Origin: Petrolisthes cinctipes | Taxonomy: Eukaryota; Arthropoda; Malacostraca; Decapoda; Porcellanidae | Direction of reading: 5' to 3' | NCBI GenBank assembly: GCA_033782935.1 | Contig: JAWQEG010000259.1 | Span: forward strand, 1,081,501 to 1,145,500 | DNA length: 64,000 bases | Shown: positions 25,481 through 36,881 of the stretch, piece by piece | Numbering within the stretch: position 1 is the stretch's first letter | How the letters are laid out: every line of letters begins with the position of its first letter | Position numbers and translations under genes: made by a program | The notes under the pieces: generated by a model | The model's database searches: none | What the model saw: only the letters and a program-made list of their open reading frames with translations | What the model was told of the DNA's origin: nothing

Positions 25481-25701
25481 TCTGACTCCTAACGAAGGTG
25501 AGAGATGAATGGAAACTCTGCCAGACATGGCACTGCTGGCAAGTATGTCTTGGTGGGCTGATGCTGGAGTCGGCGGCATTTGGTATCCACCAGTAGGTAG
25601 TGGGAGCTCAAGAAGTCCGCTACAAGGATGGGTTGCCCTACGTCAGCCACCAGAAAATTCCACTGGAAGGTGTGGTTGGGCGCCAGAGCCAGGTGGCGTG
25701 A

Positions 25702-26010
25702 TTAGATCTCATATGTGGCGATGGGAGTGCCGTTAGCCGCCACCAGATCGTATGATGGGTGGCCCGTGCAGGCATACTCCGGTACGAGGCTGAGGGCTGC
25801 TTCTGTGTCAATGAGGAAACGCATACCTGATGGCGTGTCCTGAATCAACAGGAGCGATCTACGCCCTGGTGTGTTGACGTTGGAGGGAGGAGAGAGGTTT
25901 TGTTGCATAGGATGTAGGAAGGACACTGCGGGGGTTCTTACTGACCCCCGCTCCGCCCGTTTCCCGAGAAAGAACATGGTTGAGTACACTTTATTGCCTA
26001 CGATGATGAT
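25702..26010 (-). pseudogene. G1 Ty3/gypsy protease region
   Basis: A retropepsin-like active site is readable as RFLIDTEAALSLVPE, where the usual D-T/S-G triad has Glu in place of Gly. FLGKRAERG precedes it at the gag-protease boundary. A stop follows ...ATYEI at 25702. The protease would cleave the Gag-Pol polyprotein. The changed triad and downstream stop suggest it is inactive. Confidence 0.7.
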
Positions 26011-26032
26011 AACACACTTGAGGGCAACTGAA

Positions 26033-26968
26033 CTACTGTTGTTTGTAGTTGGTATTGAAATTATGCACTTTGGATGGAGGACTAAGTTTCCGTACACTAG
26101 GTGGGGCACTGAATTTTTGCACATTGGATAAGGCACTGATATCACTGTGTGCCGAGAAGCGGCGTTCCATGTTTTCTAACCTCTTTAACACTGCATCTAA
26201 CACTTGTGGTAGAGTCGATATAAGGTCACTGTTGGCTCGGTCGCCTTGTTTCACTGTATTCACTGTATCCATGTTAACACTATTTGCACTCATTACACTG
26301 TTTGATGATGGTATATTTGTACACTCGTTCACTGGATTCACCTATCCATGTTAACACTATTTGCACTCATTACACTGTGTGATGATGGTATATTTGTAAA
26401 CTCATTAATCACTGTATTCACGTTTGGATCACAGAGGTGTGGTAGTTGATGAAGTGGAGGATGAATGGTGGATATGGTGGCTGTAGAGATCGTCGACATA
26501 TAGGCGTCGTGTAGTATGTCAGCGTTTGTTATGAATTCTTGTAGTGTAGCGGTAGCAGATATGTTTGCCAAGTGCAGGCGCAGTTGTGGTGGCATGAGCT
26601 GGAGGACACGGTGCCAAAGTAACTCGTCTGGAAAAGGAGTACCGGCAGCTATGGTGAGTGACCGGATGTGTGAAAGTAGCAGGGAAGGGCGTCTCCCCCG
26701 AACTTGTAGGTTATCCAATTCACTCAGGTATGACTGCTTCGGTTTATCCAGTGCCTGCAGGAGCGACGCTTTTGCTGTCTCATATGAGTGCCATTGGTTG
26801 GAATGGTGTGTAGGGCTTGAAGGAGACACACAGCGTCTGTAGGAAGGGCGAGGAGCAGCGATCTATACTTCTTTTCATCACTGCAGTCCTTGGGCCACAA
26901 TGCGTCCACATGAGAGAACCACGCATTGATATTGTAGGTAAATGTGGGTAGCTTGAATTCCTCTGCCA
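26033..26968 (-). pseudogene. G1 Ty3/gypsy gag
   Basis: Probable start at the ATG near 26969 (MAEEFKLPTFTYNINAWFSH). Then WPKDCSDEKKYRSLLLALP, a frameshift near 26800, and a capsid-like region (SYETAKASLLQALDKPKQSY, LPHIRSLTIAAGT-like, ELLWHRVLQLMPPQLRLHL). The C-terminal part holds a 77-bp tandem duplication (26269-26345 and 26346-26420) that creates a stop. The LINE-A copy at 26980-33329 sits just upstream of the start codon, so gag is cut off from its LTR promoter by 6.3 kb. Confidence 0.75.
26269..26420. repeat. 77-bp tandem duplication in gag
   Basis: Two direct copies of a segment beginning catgttaacactatttgc differ at a few bases. In protein terms TNIPSSHSVMSANSVNMD is repeated. The second copy ends in a frame-breaking junction. 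Confidence 0.8.
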
Positions 26969-26979
26969 TACTGAGCTCC
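26968..26979. repeat. Target-site duplication, left side of LINE-A copy 4
   Basis: atactgagctcc here is repeated at 33330-33341. It lies in the short leader between the G1 primer-binding site and gag. Confidence 0.9.
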
Positions 26980-27433
26980 CCCCCCACAACGGGAACCGCC
27001 TTGACGTGGTGGGGGGGCTTGCGTGTCTCTGAGACCTGGCGAGCTAGACTAGAGGGGGCTCCGGCCCCTGCTCTGCCCCGATTTCGGGGAGAGAGGGCTT
27101 CCCATGCTAGTAAGGTCGCCAGTGAGAGACCAGACTAAATGGTTCCCATGCATTAGGCTGCCAGTACGGGCCAACAGCGCTGCCCTCCGGAGGGACTGCC
27201 CTCTAGGGGCCGTCCTATGTTGGATGGTTGGGTGTCTGGGCCGGGAGATGTTGGGGAAGGGGGTCTCAGCACCGTCGTGGGCAAACTTTCGAGCCATTGG
27301 GGCTGCTTTTTAAAACGAGTGGCCCCGTGGGGGAAGAGGGACCCCGCCCGCGGCGACCAGCGCTCGGTCCCCTCATCTGTCCTGCAGGTAGTAGCTCTTG
27401 GCTCCTGGGGCCAAAACAACAAATCAATGATAT
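26980..27433 (+). promoter_or_regulatory. LINE-A 5' UTR (GC-rich, structured)
   Basis: About 450 bases, far more GC-rich than the surroundings. They are shared with 7556-8014, 57274-57720 and (partly) 36271-36376. The first 45 bases can form a strong hairpin: a C-run plus CAC pairs with GTGGTGGGGGGG around a loop containing gggaaccgcc. All four copies keep these arms. LINE 5' UTRs usually hold an internal promoter; that role is inferred here. Confidence 0.65.
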
Positions 27434-29379
27434 ATGGATACAGAAAAGCCCCAATCTCTTCCTCGAGCGGTGGTCGACCAGGCCCTCGAGACGTCACTCT
27501 CTGGTCGTGGTAATATGCAGAAAGCTGCAAATAAGTGTAGACCTAGCAGGTCGGGTGATGTGTCGAAGAACCCTGTTAGCGATCTGGACACGTTAATGTT
27601 AACGAATGTACTTGCATCCTTTTCCTATGTCGCTATCTACTCCATTTTTAAGTGCTTTGGAGTAGTCCTTCGAATCCGAATCACATATGACAGTGATTGT
27701 AGGTCTAATCGGTGCTATATTACTTTCAATACAAATGCTGCTGCCAAAGCAGCATTTGAGGCAAAAGATTCTCTGACGGTGGGGGATGCTCATTGTAAAG
27801 CTCAGATGATGTGGTCCATCAATGTAGTTGACAGTGACAATGAGTACTGCCTTAATATATTTGATGACACCGTGGAGCTTGTCCCAAAGGAACGTCGGGT
27901 TCCTACACCCTTTTGGTTTGTGGCTTACTACAGGGAGGGACGTGGTAACCTTATCCATGCTTCCCGGTATCTGGAGAAAGAAGTTGGATTATTACCAATG
28001 GGCCACATAAAGAAATATGGTAAGGGCGTTTTAATCAGAGCCAAAGATCTTACACAGGCCATGATGCTCCTCAATCTCCCCTGTCCTTCTGATAGCATTT
28101 TTTAATCTATTAAACCACATCGAACATTTAATTATAGCAAGGGGCATATATATAATGAGGACCTGTATGAATTCTCAGAAGAGGACATTCTCGCTATGTG
28201 CCCAGACAGTGTCCAACGAGTAACGAAGATGAAAGGCAGTAAAAATATGATCATCCTCACTTTCTATGGCTCGCATATCCCAGATCGCATTAACATTAAC
28301 CCCACCTCATTTGAGGTGAAGCCTTTTGTTGAGCGTCCCCTACAGTGTTTCTGTTGTTATGAGTTTGGTCATGGGAAGAGGAACTGCAACAACCGTTCCC
28401 GGTGTGGTAATTGTTCTGCTCTTGACTCACATCTTACTTCTGAGTGTCGGTCAGAAAGTTACTGCTTTTACTGCAGAGATGCTCACCCCTTGCGTTCTCG
28501 CCAATGTAAGATGTACCTACGTGAGCAGGATATCCTCCACTTAGCTAATACTCAATTCATTAGCATAGGTAGTGCCAGACGGCAACTCAACTTCAGGCGA
28601 CAGAAGGATGGTTCTCTAGTGCGAACGTTTCTAAGGTTACTCTACATAATAGTTTCTCTGTCTTGGAAACTTTATCAGACACTCATTCTGGTGACCCTTC
28701 AACTGATGACAATTCTCAGACTTTAGCTAAAGGTGTCCATGTGGTAGAGGTTCACGCTGCCACACGCTCTCCCAAAAGGAAACTTAAGTCACCTAAACTG
28801 CCACAGAGACGCCTTCGTGGTTCCTCTGAGGCACTTGACTCTATAGATGTTCCACCTTGTGAGGCAACTATCTCTGTGGACTCATCCATAGTTTCCTCTC
28901 AATTTCACCAGACGCATTCTCGTGGCTGTGATGAATCTCTTGATTCAACAGAAGTTCCTCCTCGTAAGCTTCCTTCGGGATCATCAGAGGGGCGTGAAGT
29001 TAATGTGGATGCCACGGATGTTGTGACTTCAAAAGATTCACTTTCTCTTCCGCTTGAGCAGCGGAGTGATTCTACCACCTGTATTATGGATGTTGATGTA
29101 TCTGCCTGTGTCAGTGATACCACTGCTGTACAAGACAGAACCAATGTAATTGTTTCAAAGAATATCCCATCTCATATACCTTCATCTTCTTCTAACATAT
29201 CAGATGCTTCAGAGACTCGTCTACGGGTCCCAATTACTGCCCCAAGTACTACTCCTCGGGTTCGCTCTTCTTCTAGTGGCACAGGATTAGACAAATCTTA
29301 TTGTTTGAGTAAACCCTCAGGTCGAGGTGGTAGTGGGAAGTACCTCCGTGAGGCTTCTCAAAAATCAGTACTAAAGTAA
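27434..29379 (+). pseudogene. LINE-A ORF1 (RRM-like, zinc knuckles), broken
   Basis: Starts at 27434 (MDTEKPQSLPRAVVDQALE) with the RRM-like region, the TPFWFVAYYREGRG block and three zinc knuckles (CFCCYEFGHGKRNC onwards). There is an in-frame TAA at 28103 (Glu codon in other copies). A deletion of about 90 bases near 28613 shifts the frame, and the Ser-rich C-terminal part (28663-29379) continues in the new frame to SVLK. Compared with copy 1, the deleted stretch encoded a Pro/Ala/Ser segment after QKDGG. Nucleic-acid-binding ORF1 protein; inactive. Confidence 0.88.
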
Positions 29380-32300
29380 CACCGTTCAAGGTCCTTCAGT
29401 GGAATTGCCGTGGCCTGCGTGCTTCTTGGGAGGAACTGCGCGTTCTTCTCTCTAGCTTCTCTCCTGCATGTGTTTCTTTCCAAGAGACAATGCTTGGGGA
29501 CTACATTCCTGCCAGTCCTCCAGCATACTCAGCATTTTATTCCAATTCATTTGAAGGGCAGGGTCATCATGGTGGCTCTGCCATCTAAGTTCGCCGAGAT
29601 ATTCCATGCACGAGCCTGGAGCTTGACACTCCGCTCCAGGCTGTTGCAGTTAAGGTTTTTATGGACCGCCCGTACACTGTATGCAGTCTATACCTTCCTC
29701 CCAGTGTTACAGTTGAGAGGGGTGATCTCAACCATCTTGTACGGCACCTTCCATCTCCCTTTATTTTATTGTGTGATTTTAATGGTCGTCATCCTCTGTG
29801 GGGTGACAGTTCGGTCAACCCCAGGGGTGTTTTATTGGCTTCTTTTATTGAGGATGAGGGATTAGGGGTTTTAAATACGGGAGATGTGACACATTTTAAT
29901 AGCCCTACTGGGACTTTTACCGCCATTGACATTTCCCTTTGCTCACCCAGTGCTCTGTTGGATTTTACTTGGAGAGTGTTGCCTGACTTATATGGCAGTG
30001 ACCATTTCCCTATACTTTTAGAAGGTAACAGGTACGAACCACAGTCTCGTCTTCCTAGGTGGAAATTAGAGACTGGCAGTTTTTTAGAGAGCTAACTTCT
30101 TCGGTCTCTTCTGTAGCCGATTTCGGTAGCTCTGACGAGGCTGTAACATATTTCACTGATATGCTCCAATCTGCTGCTCTCAATTCTATCCCTAGAACTT
30201 CTGGCTACTTTCCCAAACGTCCTGTCCCTTGGTGGTCACCAGTCTGCACCACTGCTGTGCGGGAGAAGCGTGCTGCTTTCTCTCGCCTTCGTCGCAATCG
30301 TGGGGACCCAACTCTTTTAGAAGACTTCCGACGGGCAAGGGCTTGGGCTAGACGAGTTTTAAAAGAGGCCCGACATGCATCTTGGAAGGCCTATGTGTCT
30401 TCAATTATTACTAAAACTCCACTCACCCAAGTGTTCAGGAGAGTCCGTAAGATGGCGGGGAAGTTTTCTCCTAGTTCTCCACCTGTACTTAAGGTCAATG
30501 GAATTAAGATCATGGATGGTTTGACAGTGGATAATACCATGGAAGAGGCTTTTGCAAAGGTCTCCAGCCGTGACTCTCGACCTCTGGCTGTCAGGCATGA
30601 GTTAAGAGCCAAGGAGCGTACTGTCCTGGATTTCTGAGGGGACGAGAATGAAAGTTATAACCATATATTCACCCTGAGAGACCTGCATTCTGCTCTCTCT
30701 CTCTCTCTGCGGCGACACTTCTCCTGGGCCAGACAACATCCCATATACAATGCTACGACACTTGGGTGAGGAGGCGATCTCATTTCTTTTAGCTTTATAT
30801 AACAGAATCTGGCTGGAGGGTGTCTTCCCTTCTGGGTGGAGGGTTGCTACCATCCTTCCTTTCCTCAAGCCAGGCAAGGACTCTGGTGTTGCCCTCAATT
30901 ATCGACCAATTGCCTTGACCTCCTGTCTCTGTAAACTATTTGAAAAGATGGTGAATGTCAGACTGGTATACTTCTTGGAACGGGGTGATTTTCTGCCTCC
31001 GTCCCAGTCTGGCTTTCGTAAACACCGTTCCACTACAGATGCTCTGGTCAGGTTGGAAGCTGCTGCATGTGAGGCCTTTGCACGACATCAACACCTTATC
31101 TGTGTATTCTTTGATTTAGAGAAAGCCTATGACACTACATGGCAATATGGCATCCTGCAGCAACTTCATTTATATGGCCTGCGGGGTCGCCTTCCACGCT
31201 TTCTTAAGGAGTTTCTCAGTGGTCGCAGTTTTTCTGTGAGGGTTGGTACAACCCACTCAGCATCTGTTGCACAGGAGGAGGGTGTCCCCCAGGGAAGCGT
31301 CCTCAGTGTCACGTTGTTTGCAGTAGCAATTAATGCCATTGCCTCATCCCTAGCAGACGGTATAGCTATCTCGATTTACGTTGACGACCTAGCAGTCTGG
31401 TTTGCTGCTTCCCGTATGTCAGTGGCGGAGCGGCGCATGCAGCTTGCCCTTGACAGGGTGTCACGTTGGACCAGTTCTCATGGGTTTCGATTTTCTCCTT
31501 CCAAGACAGTTGCTATGCACTTCTGCCGCATCCGAGGCATCCACCCGGGTCCGGACTTGTTCATGTACGGTCATCAGATACGATGTGTCGAGGAGACTCG
31601 CTTTTTGGGTCTCCTTTTTGACAAACGTTTGACTTGGGTTCCCCACTTACGTACACTTAAGGTCTCTTGCCTCAAGGCTCTTAACCTGTTGAGGGTCCTG
31701 AGCCATACATCCTGGGGGGCTGATCGGGCCACCCTCCTCCGCCTATACCATGTTCATATTAGGTCAAAACTCGACTATGGGTGTGAGGTGTACTCTTCTG
31801 CCACCGATGCCCGTCTCAGAGTTTAAGACCCTGTTCATCATGCTGGAGTACGTCTGGCGACCGGAGCCTTTAGGTCGTCCCCAATCCCCAGTCTCCTGGT
31901 GGACGCTAATGAGCCACCTCTTGATCTCCGTCGCTAGTCCTTGATGGTTCGTTGTTGGCATCGATTACATCGACTTCCTGACTCCCTACCTTGCTTGGCG
32001 GTGTCATCTGATATCATGTCTCAGTACTACCTTTTACATTCTCGTGCACCATGGCCCTTTGGCTTCCGGGTCAGGAAGGCTATGGAGGAGATGGGCATAG
32101 ATGATTTCCAGATTTGTCCTGTGAGGGTCCCCAGGGTGGCTCCATGGCTTCTTCCAGAAGTTTTCCCCTTCACCTGTTTTACAGACAAGAAGGAATCTCT
32201 TCCTCCTCCAGTGGCTCGTTCCCTCTTTTTAGAACATGCCTTCACTCACAGGGAGTCCCTTCCTGTGGACACTGATGGGTCTAAGTCTGATGCTGGAGTC

Positions 32301-33055
32301 GGCTTTGGAGTTGTCTTTCCTGACTTTTGCCGTGGAGACAGGCTCCCTTCTGTCTTGTCCATTTTTACTGCTGAGCTCTCGGCCATTTTATATGCTCTGC
32401 AAGTGATTTTTACTCTCCCTCAGCCTTCGTTTACTATTTTTAGCGATTCCTGTAGTGCCTTGCAGGCCTTGTGCAATTTTAACTCATCCCATCCCCTGGT
32501 GTTGGCAATTCTTGAGTGGCTTGTCCTCCTGGGTCGTCGTGGCCGCAAAGTCACTTTTTGTTGGGTCCCAGCCCATGTGGGTGTTGATGGGAATGAGCAG
32601 GCTGACGCCCTAGCTAAGGCTGTGATCTCCAATTCCCGGCCTCCTGCCAGGCGTCATCCTGTTCCTGCAGTGGACCTTCGACCCTACATAGATGCTACCG
32701 TTCGTTCCTGCGGGCAGGACAGATGGGACGCCGTCGGGGCTAACAAGCTCCGCGACATCCGCCAGCTCCTTGGTTTGTGGAGCTACAGTGGCCTGTCCTG
32801 CCGGTGGGAGACGGCTCTTGTCCGTCTCCGCATTGGCCACGCATTATTGACTCATGGCTTTTTAATGGAGAGGGCTCACCCTCCCTACTGTAATGATTGT
32901 CTGGTCCCTTTGACTGTACGGCATCTTATTGTCGAGTGTCCCAGCCTTGGGGACGGTTCTTACAGTCTCTCCCAGGTGCTTGTGGAGGAGGCTTGTAGTG
33001 TGGGAGGGAACACCCTCTCCTATGTGGAGGAGGCTGGCCTTCTCCACAAATTGTG
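29356..33055 (+). pseudogene. LINE-A ORF2 (endonuclease, RT, RNase H), broken but with intact RT box
   Basis: Reads LQWNCRGLRASWEELR, a TAA at about 29586, GRHPLWGDSS, GSDHFPI, a frameshift near 30068, a TGA at about 30635 (VLDF*), and a slip in a CT repeat near 30705. From 30750 the frame is open to 31826 with [37 protein letters not shown] and IYVDDLAVWFAAS. After a TAA at 31824 and another near 31936 it runs to 33055 through RNase H (DTDGSKSDAG, AELSAILYAL, VPAHVGVDGNEQAD). A 36-base deletion in the C-terminal tail removes the LRRRHLSEYR segment. It was probably lost recently: few stops, few gaps. Confidence 0.9.
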
Positions 33056-33329
33056 AATTTTATTGTATTTATGGCTATTAATTTTTAGGTAGTTAAAGTT
33101 TAATGTTTCTTTCGTTAATATTTCAATTCTTTTATATATCTAACTTAAGTAGGTTATTTCATTAATATATGAATATATATAAATATATATTTCGAGGTAG
33201 TGAAAATTATTTAATCTTTGTACATATTTTATTAATGATGTAGATGACCTTTTTATGTTGGGCGGTATATGACCATTGTTGTTGCGCCGCCAGATACCTC
33301 ATGGCATCAATAAATAAATCAATCAATCA

Positions 33330-33341
33330 ATACTGAGCTCC
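33330..33341. repeat. Target-site duplication, right side of LINE-A copy 4
   Basis: atactgagctcc, identical to 26968-26979, follows the (TCAA)n tail directly. Confidence 0.9.
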
Positions 33342-33353
33342 AGGGGGTCACCA
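33341..33353 (-). promoter_or_regulatory. G1 primer-binding site
   Basis: On the minus strand TGGTGACCCCCTG lies three bases after the LTR end (...TACA AAC). TGGTGACCCC is the usual primer site of elements primed by a tRNA-Trp-like end (CsRN1 type); that tRNA identity is inference. Confidence 0.7.
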
Positions 33354-33356
33354 GTT

Positions 33357-33895
33357 TGTAGTATTCTTTACCTCAGTATGCAGCAGGGTATACCAAACTC
33401 CACAAAATCAACACGTGCTTATTGGTGAGAGGTGTAGCACATACAAGTACAGTATAGGTACACGGTAACTGGAACAAGGTATTACTCATAGAGGAGGAGT
33501 ATGAGTTGGTGAGTGTGAGCCGGTTGGCTAGTCTTCTAGTATGAGTTGGTGAATGTGAACCGGTTGGCTTGTCTTCTTGGGTCCTCTCTAGTCTGCTTCT
33601 GAAGATGTTCTGCCTTCCCTCTGCTGCCTGTCCCAATTTATATCGTAGGACAGTGGGCGGAGCTAGTAATCAAAGTAATTAAATCTAGGCCTAGCCAATG
33701 GTATGAGTTGGGAGGCATGGCTTACCTAGGTAGGTCTAGAAAGTTCTTTGTGGGTGCAGCTTCCTGTGTGTCTGTATGTGCACACCTGATATGACCTGAG
33801 GTGAGTAGATAATCCATACCCTGTGGCAACCCTTTCTACGTGTGACCTGACCTGAGGTGTGTGACTACCTGCCTGCCACTCCTTTGTGTGTGTTA

Positions 33896-33928
<33 letters not shown>

Positions 33929-33934
33929 CACTAA
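33357..33934 (-). repeat. G1 5' LTR
   Basis: About 570 bases, collinear with 38180-38734 read in the opposite orientation. Both contain the block ctaggcctagatttaattac, the repeated caccaactcatact motif and an end ...taccctgctgcatactgag. The 5' end is a variable CA/TG repeat. The outer neighbour is LINE-A RNase H sequence, so G1 inserted into a LINE-A. The LTR would contain the promoter and polyadenylation signal of G1. Confidence 0.88.
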
Positions 33935-33935
33935 A

Positions 33936-36376
33936 AACCTGCCACCACATCAAAAGTCAGGAAAGACATGTCGCCCCCAAACCAACTCCAGCATCAGACC
34001 TAGACCCTCTAAGTGTACACAGGGAGGGACCCCCTGTTCTTAAAAGTGGGAACGAGCCACTGGATGCCAATCTCATCCATAGCCTTCCTGACCCGGAAGC
34101 CAAAGGGCCATGGTGTGCGAGTATGTGAAAGGTAGTACTAAGACATGATATCAGGTAACACCGCCAAGCAGGGAAGGGAGTCAGGAAGTCGATGTAATCG
34201 ATGCCAACAACGAACCATCACGGAATGGCAACGGAGATCAAGAGATGGCTCATCAGCATCCACCAGAAGACTGGGGATTGGGGACGACCTAAAGGCTTTG
34301 GTCGCCAGACGTTCCCCAGCATGATGAACAGGATCTAAGACTCTGAGATGGGAATCTGTATCATAGGAGTATACCTCACACCCATAGTCGAGGTTTGACC
34401 TAATAAGAGCCCCCCAGGAGGTATGGCGCAGGACCCTCAACAAGTTAAGAGTCTGGAGGCAAGAGGACTTTAGTGAACGTAAGTGGGAAACCCAAGTTTA
34501 ACGTTTGTCAAAAAGGAGACCCAAAGAACGAGTCTTCTCGACACAACGTATCCGATGACCATACATGAATAAGGCCGGATCAGGGTGGATGCCTCGGATG
34601 CGGCAGAAGTGCATAGCAACTGTTTTGGCAGGACAAAATCGAAACCCATGAGAAACAGCCCAACACGACACCCTGTCGAAGGCAAGCTGCATGCGCTGCT
34701 CTGCCACTGACATAAGGGAAGCAGCAAACCAGACCGCAAGGTCGTCAGCATACATCAAGTTGGCTGTACCTTCTGAAAGGGATGAGGCCATATGCATGGA
34801 GTTGCTGCAGGATGCCATATTGCTATGTAGTGTCATAGGCTTTCTCTAAATCAAAGAATTCACAGACAAGGTAGCAGCTTCCAACCTGACCAGAGCATCT
34901 GTAGTGGAACAGTGTTTACGACTGGGACAGAGACAGAAAAAAAACTGTTCGAGGAAGTCTACCAGTGTGGCATTCACCATCTTCTCAAATAGATTACAGA
35001 GACAGGAGGTCAAGGCAATTGGTCGGTAATTGAGGGCAACACTAGAGTCCTTGCCCGGCTTGGGGAAAGGAAGGATGGTAGCAACCCTCCACCCAGAAGG
35101 GAAGACACTCTTCAGCCAGATTCTGTAATATAAAGCTAGAAAAAATGAGATCGCCTCCTCAGCCAAGTGTCGCAACATTGCATATGGGATGTTGTCTGGC
35201 CCAGGAGAAGTGTCACCAAAGAGAAAGAGAGCAAAGTTCAGGACTCTCAGTATGAATATATGGTCATAACTTTCATTCCCCTTCCCCGAGAAATCCAGGA
35301 CAGTGCGTTCCTGGGCTCCCAACTCATGCCTGATAGCCAGAGGTCAAGAGTCACGGCTGAAGACTCTAGCAAAAGCCTACTCTAGGTGTTGGCCACTGTT
35401 AAACTATCCATGATCTTAATTCCATTGACCTTGAGAACATGTGAAGAACTAGGAGAAAACTTCCCCGCCATCTTACGAACTCTCTTGAACACTTGGGCTG
35501 AGTGAGGTTTTGGATAAATTGAAGAATAGGCCTTCCAAAATGCACGTCGTGTCCCTTAAAAACTCGTCTAGCCCGAATCTTTGCCCATCAGAAGTCCTCT
35601 AAAAGAGTTGGGTCCCCACGAAAGCAACGAAGGCGAAAGAAAGCAGCGTGTTTCTTTCACAACCGTGGTGCAGACTGGTGACCATCAAGGGACAGGACGT
35701 TTGAGGAAGTGGCCAGAAGTTTTAGGGAAAGAGATGAGAGCAGCACAGTGGAGCATATCAGTGTAATATGTTACAGCCTCGTTAGAGCTACTAAAATATA
35801 CTACAGACTGAAGAAGTTAGCTCTCTAAAAAAACTGCCAGTCAGCCTTCTCTACTATCCACCTAGGAAGACGAGATTGTGGTTCGTAACTGTTATTTTCT
35901 AAAAGTATAGTGAAGTGGTCACTGCCTTATAAATCGGGCAACACACTCCAAGTAAAATCCAACAGAGCACTGGGTGAGCAGAGGGAAATGTCAATTGTGG
36001 TAAAAGTCCCAGTAGGGCTATTAAAATGTGTCACATCTCCCGTATTTAAAACCCCTAATCCTCAACAAAAGAAGCCAATAAAACACCTCTGGGGTTGACC
36101 GGACTGTCACCCCACAGAGGATGACGACCATTAAAATCGCCCAATAAACTAAAAACAGAGGGAAGGTCCCGTACTAGACAGTTGCGATCACCTATCTCAA
36201 CTGTAACACTGAGAGGAAGGTATAGACTGAACACAGTGTAGGGGCGGCCTATAAAAACCTTAACTGTCTCGAAATCGGGGCAGAGCAGGGGCCGGAGCCC
36301 CCTCTAGTATAGCTCGCCAGGTCTTTAAGATACGCAAGCCCCCACACCACGTCAAGGCGGTTTACGTTTGGGGGGC
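33936..36376 (-). mobile_element. LINE-A copy 5, 5' part (host of G1)
   Basis: Minus strand from the 5' UTR start (36271-36376), joined by a large deletion to the endonuclease at about 36266. It continues through RT (35322-34846), a deletion near 34800-34850, the YADD region (34836-34470) and the thumb, to RNase H, where it stops at a ggcagg site. The 3' continuation is at 38735-39056 on the plus strand, starting at the same site. The split is explained by G1 insertion plus the 13.2-kb inversion. The CR1 piece beyond 36380 is the DNA it inserted into. Confidence 0.85.
33960..36266 (-). pseudogene. LINE-A ORF2 remnant in copy 5
   Basis: Endonuclease C-terminus, RT fingers ([29 protein letters not shown]), the RT box LMYADDLAVWFAAS, thumb (SNLDYGCEVYSYDTDS) and the beginning of RNase H are readable in changing frames. 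The segment before the RT box is deleted near 34800. ORF1 is missing entirely because of the deletion at about 36268-36271. Confidence 0.8.
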
Positions 36377-36379
36377 AAC

Positions 36380-36881
36380 GGTAGAGAAGATTTTAGAATC
36401 CATAATAGCGAAAAGGATTAGAAAGCACTGAGAAAGACATAGATTAATTGAAGACTCACAGCATGAGTTCATGAAAGATCGATCTTACCTCACAAATCTG
36501 TATAAATACGAGACAGTAGATACAATAAGATCTACGATATAATATATTAAGATTTTTGCAAGTCTTTTGACATGGAACCTAAGGAGAGGCTGATAAGGAA
36601 GATAGAAGCTCATGCATTGTATTGGAGACAACGTTTTACGATGAATTAAGTCATGGATTACTGGGAGACAGCAAAGAGTCAGCATTAACGGAGTGAAGTC
36701 GGAGTGGGCCCAGTCTCCAGTAGGGTTCCTCAGGTATCGATCCTCGGCCTATATTATTCATTCTATATATAAATGACTTTGATAGTGGCATAAAAGAGCA
36801 GCCTCAGCAAATTTGCAGACGAAAAATAAATAGCTAAAGGCATAAACTCGCAAGAGGATTCACGTGCCCTGCAAACTTATC
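36380..36881 (+). pseudogene. CR1-like LINE, RT central part (right of inversion breakpoint)
   Basis: Plus-strand frames give VEKILESIIAKRIRKH, LIEDSQHEFMKDRSYLTN, INGVKSEWAQSPVGF, SKFADEK (the FADD box, mutated) and KGINSQEDSRALQTYLN. This is the CR1/L2 order: EKI...I, QHGF..GRSC..NL, NG..S.W..V.SGVPQGS, SKFADDTK, LQ.DL. It stops at the TTAA at 36882, and the next CR1 segment (YEMSMKFNID) begins at 23640 on the other strand. Confidence 0.72.

Larger units (their letters stand above)
26980..33329 (+). mobile_element. LINE-A copy 4, full-length, inserted in the G1 leader
   Basis: A 6.35-kb element on the plus strand: C-run, 5' UTR to 27433, ORF1, ORF2, AT-rich 3' UTR and a (TCAA)n tail at about 33308-33329. 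It is bracketed by a 12-bp duplication. It is the best-preserved member in the window, with an intact RT active site, but both ORFs are broken. The C-run at the start makes the exact first base ambiguous by a few bases. Confidence 0.92.

Noticed and set aside
27104..27596. Several overlapping ORFs in the GC-rich 5' UTR of LINE-A
   Set aside because: They recur on both strands in every copy of the UTR and lack motifs; GC-rich sequence simply has few stops.
33726..33953. His/Thr-repeat open frame
   Set aside because: Translation of the CA/TG repeat at the G1 LTR end.
36270..36376. Separate GC-rich repeat
   Set aside because: It is the 5' UTR start of LINE-A copy 5 joined to endonuclease by a deletion.
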